NCBI GenBank assembly: GCA_021780795.1
Contig: JAJXYA010000208.1
Location: forward strand, 1 to 7,299
Direction of reading: 5' to 3'
Origin: Bacillota bacterium
GTDB taxonomy: Bacteria > Bacillota_A > Clostridia > Clostridiales > Clostridiaceae
Length of the DNA stretch: 7,299 nt
The stretch's first letter is position 1, and each line of letters begins with the position of its first letter. Both the position numbers and the translations under genes were made by a program. The notes under the pieces are model-generated. The model made no database searches. It had not been told where the DNA came from and saw nothing but the letters and a program-made list of their open reading frames with translations. Of the stretch, positions 5,000 through 7,299 are shown one piece after another.

Positions 5000-7042
5000 T
5001 TACACTAAAGCAGCAACATCTAGTATCAATGTAACTAGGCCATCTCCTAAAATAGTTGCTCCTATATATTCTTTTAATCCCTGTAGTGTTTTTCCTAGTG
5101 GCTTTATTACAATTTCTTGTTGACCTAGCAATGAATCTACTAAAAGTCCTACTATTTTTTCTCCAACTTTTACAATAACAATGTATTTTTTTGTTTTCTC
5201 ACTAGTTTCTGTTTGCAATTTTTTACTTACCCTTACTAGTGGAATTACACTATCATTGTAAACAATAACTTCTTTATTATTAGTTTTCTTAATTAGTTCA
5301 TCCTTATAGTCTATTACTCTATCAATATAACCAAGTGAAATAGCCATAGTTTCATCACCAATTTTTACGAGTAGCGCTTGGATAATTTGTAGTGTCAATG
5401 GCAATCTTATAATAAAGGAAGTTCCTTTGTCAATTTCACTTATAGCATCTACTGTTCCACCAAGGGCAGCAATTTTAGTTTTAACAACATCCATGCCAAC
5501 GCCACGTCCAGAAATATCTGTTACTTTCTCATTAGTGCTAAAGCCTTGTGCAAAAATTAAATTCTTTACATCTGAATCTGACATTCCTTCAGTATTTATA
5601 CCAATTTTATTAGCTTTTGCCTTGATTTTATCAACATCTAGTCCCTTACCATCATCTTCTACTTTTATTATGGCTTTAGTACCTTCAGGATAAGCTATCA
5701 GTTTAATCTTCCCAATAGGGTTTTTCCCTTTAGCAATTCTTTCTTCACTCGGTTCTATGCCATGATCTGCAGCATTTCTAAGCAAATGCAATAGCGGTTC
5801 ACCTATTTCATCAATAACTGTTCTATCAAGTTCTGTTTCTTGCCCTTGTATTACAAGTTCCATTTCTTTTCCAAGGTCTTTTGATAAATCTCTTATCATC
5901 CTTGGAAATCTATTGAATACTACTTCTAATGGAAGCATTCTTATTTTCATTACTAAATCTTGTAACTCTGATGTGGCCCTAGCCACCTGTTCTAAAGTTT
6001 CATTTAAATCAGTCAATTTATGATTACTACTTATTTGTTCTAGTCTTGTTCTATGAATTACAAGTTCAGAAACCATATTCATAAATTTATCTAGTCTTTC
6101 CAGTTCAACTCTCACTGATTGATGAGCTTTTTTATGAACTACTGTTTCTTTCTTATCATTATCTTTATTTTTTTCCTCCACGGTAGCCATGGTTTTTACT
6201 GTTTCCATTTTAACTTCTGGAGATTTTTCTATTTCTTTAAAGTCCCCAGATTTATCCGAAAGTTTTTCCTTAACAATTTTAACGTCAACATTTTCTACCA
6301 TTACCTTTTCCACTTCAGAAATATTTAACAAAATATCAATTACTTCTTCTCTGTCTTTATTAGTAATATAAATTAAATTTATTTCAAACTCAAAATTCTC
6401 ATTTTCTATTTCTTCTGCTCCAGGTATAGATTTAATTATTTCACCATATTCTTCTAAGCTCTTAAAAATGAGAAATGCTCTTGCTGACTTAAGTAGTGTA
6501 TTTTCACTTATTAGAATCTTTATTTCATAGGCATTAAACATTTTATCCATAGCTTGCTTAACAACATTAATGTCATATTCATTAAGACTAATTCTCTCAT
6601 TAAGATTAGAGTCACTCTCGCAAGCTACATCATTTTCTTTCTCTGAATTTTTAGCAGCATCATTTCCTTCTGCTATAGAATGCAAATCATGCAATATGTC
6701 TTCAATTGAAATTTCCTCAGAAATTCCCTCTGAAATATTATTTACCATTTTTTCTAAAGTATCCAAACATCTGAATAAAACAGTTACTACTTTTTCTGTT
6801 ACTTTAAGCTTACCTTCTCTAAATTTAGATAGAACATCTTCCATTTTGTGTGTTAATTCAGCCATTTGACTAAATCCCATAGTTGCAGCCATACCCTTTA
6901 TAGTATGAGCTACCCTAAATATTTCATTTAACTTATCTATATCTTCTGGATGTTGTTCCAGCTCTAGAAGAGATTCATTCAATGTCTGCAAATTTTCCAT
7001 AGACTCTTCTAAGAACATTGACATATATTGTGATGTATCCAT
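5000..7042 (-). CDS. cheA: Chemotaxis histidine kinase CheA
   Basis: CheA autophosphorylates in response to receptors and passes phosphate to CheY and CheB. The 680-residue protein has all five domains. P1 (Hpt, about 1-105) carries the phospho-accepting H46 in RVAHTIKGMAATMGF. P2 (about 155-253), which binds CheY, includes ILISENTLLKSARAFLIFKSL. After a charged Lys/Glu-rich linker (about 255-305), P3 dimerisation helices run about 308-370 (RVELERLDKFMNMVSELVIH). P4 (about 371-548) is the ATP-binding domain with the N-box HLLRNAADHG (419-428), G1 DDGKG (463-467), the F-box FAQGFST (498-504) and G2 GRGVGMD (512-518). P5 (about 550-680) is the CheW-like regulatory domain. No key residue is missing. 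AAGGAGGG (7048-7055) lies 5 nt before the ATG. The gene follows cheR by 44 nt. Confidence 0.98.
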   Translation of the reverse strand: MDTSQYMSMFLEESMENLQTLNESLLELEQHPEDIDKLNEIFRVAHTIKGMAATMGFSQMAELTHKMEDVLSKFREGKLKVTEKVVTVLFRCLDTLEKMVNNISEGISEEISIEDILHDLHSIAEGNDAAKNSEKENDVACESDSNLNERISLNEYDINVVKQAMDKMFNAYEIKILISENTLLKSARAFLIFKSLEEYGEIIKSIPGAEEIENENFEFEINLIYITNKDREEVIDILLNISEVEKVMVENVDVKIVKEKLSDKSGDFKEIEKSPEVKMETVKTMATVEEKNKDNDKKETVVHKKAHQSVRVELERLDKFMNMVSELVIHRTRLEQISSNHKLTDLNETLEQVARATSELQDLVMKIRMLPLEVVFNRFPRMIRDLSKDLGKEMELVIQGQETELDRTVIDEIGEPLLHLLRNAADHGIEPSEERIAKGKNPIGKIKLIAYPEGTKAIIKVEDDGKGLDVDKIKAKANKIGINTEGMSDSDVKNLIFAQGFSTNEKVTDISGRGVGMDVVKTKIAALGGTVDAISEIDKGTSFIIRLPLTLQIIQALLVKIGDETMAISLGYIDRVIDYKDELIKKTNNKEVIVYNDSVIPLVRVSKKLQTETSEKTKKYIVIVKVGEKIVGLLVDSLLGQQEIVIKPLGKTLQGLKEYIGATILGDGLVTLILDVAALV

Positions 7043-7086
7043 TTTTTCCCTCCTTATTAATCATTAATGCTTAATTGTTATCTGTT

Positions 7087-7299
7087 TTATATTTTTTTAT
7101 AAATAAATGTAGATGTTTTTTCAAATCCATACTCTTTGTAATTATATATACTTTCAGTAGCCCCAACAAAAAGTAATCCACCCTTTTTTAATGACGCACT
7201 AAATTTTTTATATATTTTATCCTTAACATCCTGATTGAAATAAATAACTACATTTCGACACACTATTAAATCAAAATTACTTTCATAGTTATCTAAAAT
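7087..7299 (-). CDS. cheR: Chemotaxis protein methyltransferase CheR, C-terminal end (cut by window edge)
   Basis: The last 70 codons of a reading frame enter from the right edge and end at a TAA at 7087-7089. The translation begins [20 protein letters not shown], continues [20 protein letters not shown] and ends [20 protein letters not shown] then [18 protein letters not shown] is the hallmark S-adenosylmethionine-methyltransferase motif of CheR, and [13 protein letters not shown] is its conserved final strand region. CheR methylates receptor glutamates during adaptation. The N-terminal helical domain and the start lie outside the window. No initiation codon is seen because the gene is truncated by the window, not by mutation. 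It lies 44 nt upstream of cheA on the same strand, so it is probably co-transcribed. Confidence 0.93.
   Translation of the reverse strand: MLDNYESNFDLIVCRNVVIYFNQDVKDKIYKKFSASLKKGGLLFVGATESIYNYKEYGFEKTSTFIYKKI

Noticed and set aside
1..7299. Mobile element, CRISPR array, tRNA/rRNA, riboswitch, defence or toxin-antitoxin system
   Set aside because: No transposase or integrase frame, no spaced direct repeats, no recognisable structured RNA gene, and every substantial minus-strand frame is a standard chemotaxis or flagellar gene.

Overview
The window reads as part of the chromosomal motility and chemotaxis cluster of a low-GC Firmicute, most likely a Clostridium-type anaerobe. The DNA is strongly AT-rich. 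Ribosome binding sites are mostly strong AGGAGG/GGAGG types. The gene set (CheC, a FliY with a CheC-like core, FlgM/FlgN/FlgK, no CheZ) is that of Gram-positive swimmers. Species cannot be named from the sequence alone. All ten supported genes lie on the minus strand, so transcription runs from high to low coordinates. Plus-strand open frames are shadows.

Right part (7299 to 1372), in transcription order: the 3' end of cheR (cut by the window edge), cheA, cheC, cheY, cheW, fliM, fliY. Gaps are short: 44, 12, 16, 12 and 74 nt, then an 8-nt overlap between fliM and fliY. This looks like one operon. CheA is the receptor-coupled histidine kinase, CheW the coupling protein, CheY the response regulator and CheR the receptor methyltransferase. 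FliM and FliY form the flagellar switch that binds phospho-CheY. CheC and FliY each keep two apparent CheY-P phosphatase sites, so signal production, termination and motor output are encoded together.

Middle (1371 to 1037): a 335-nt gene-free stretch. It holds a long AT-rich stem-loop 4 nt after the fliY stop, a good intrinsic terminator candidate with a U-tract, and then a clear sigma-28 (SigD/FliA-type) promoter, TAAA-N15-TACGATAA, pointing at flgM.

Left part (1036 to 1): flgM (anti-sigma-28), flgN (hook-junction chaperone) and the 5' end of flgK (first hook-filament junction protein, cut by the window edge), tightly spaced and probably co-transcribed from the sigma-28 promoter. FlgM would thus be made under the sigma factor it inhibits.

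I looked for an undescribed system and did not find one: every gene belongs to a well-known family. The less-explained material is non-coding: the stem-loop after fliY, and a 7-mer (ATACTGT, minus strand) that recurs in two intergenic regions.
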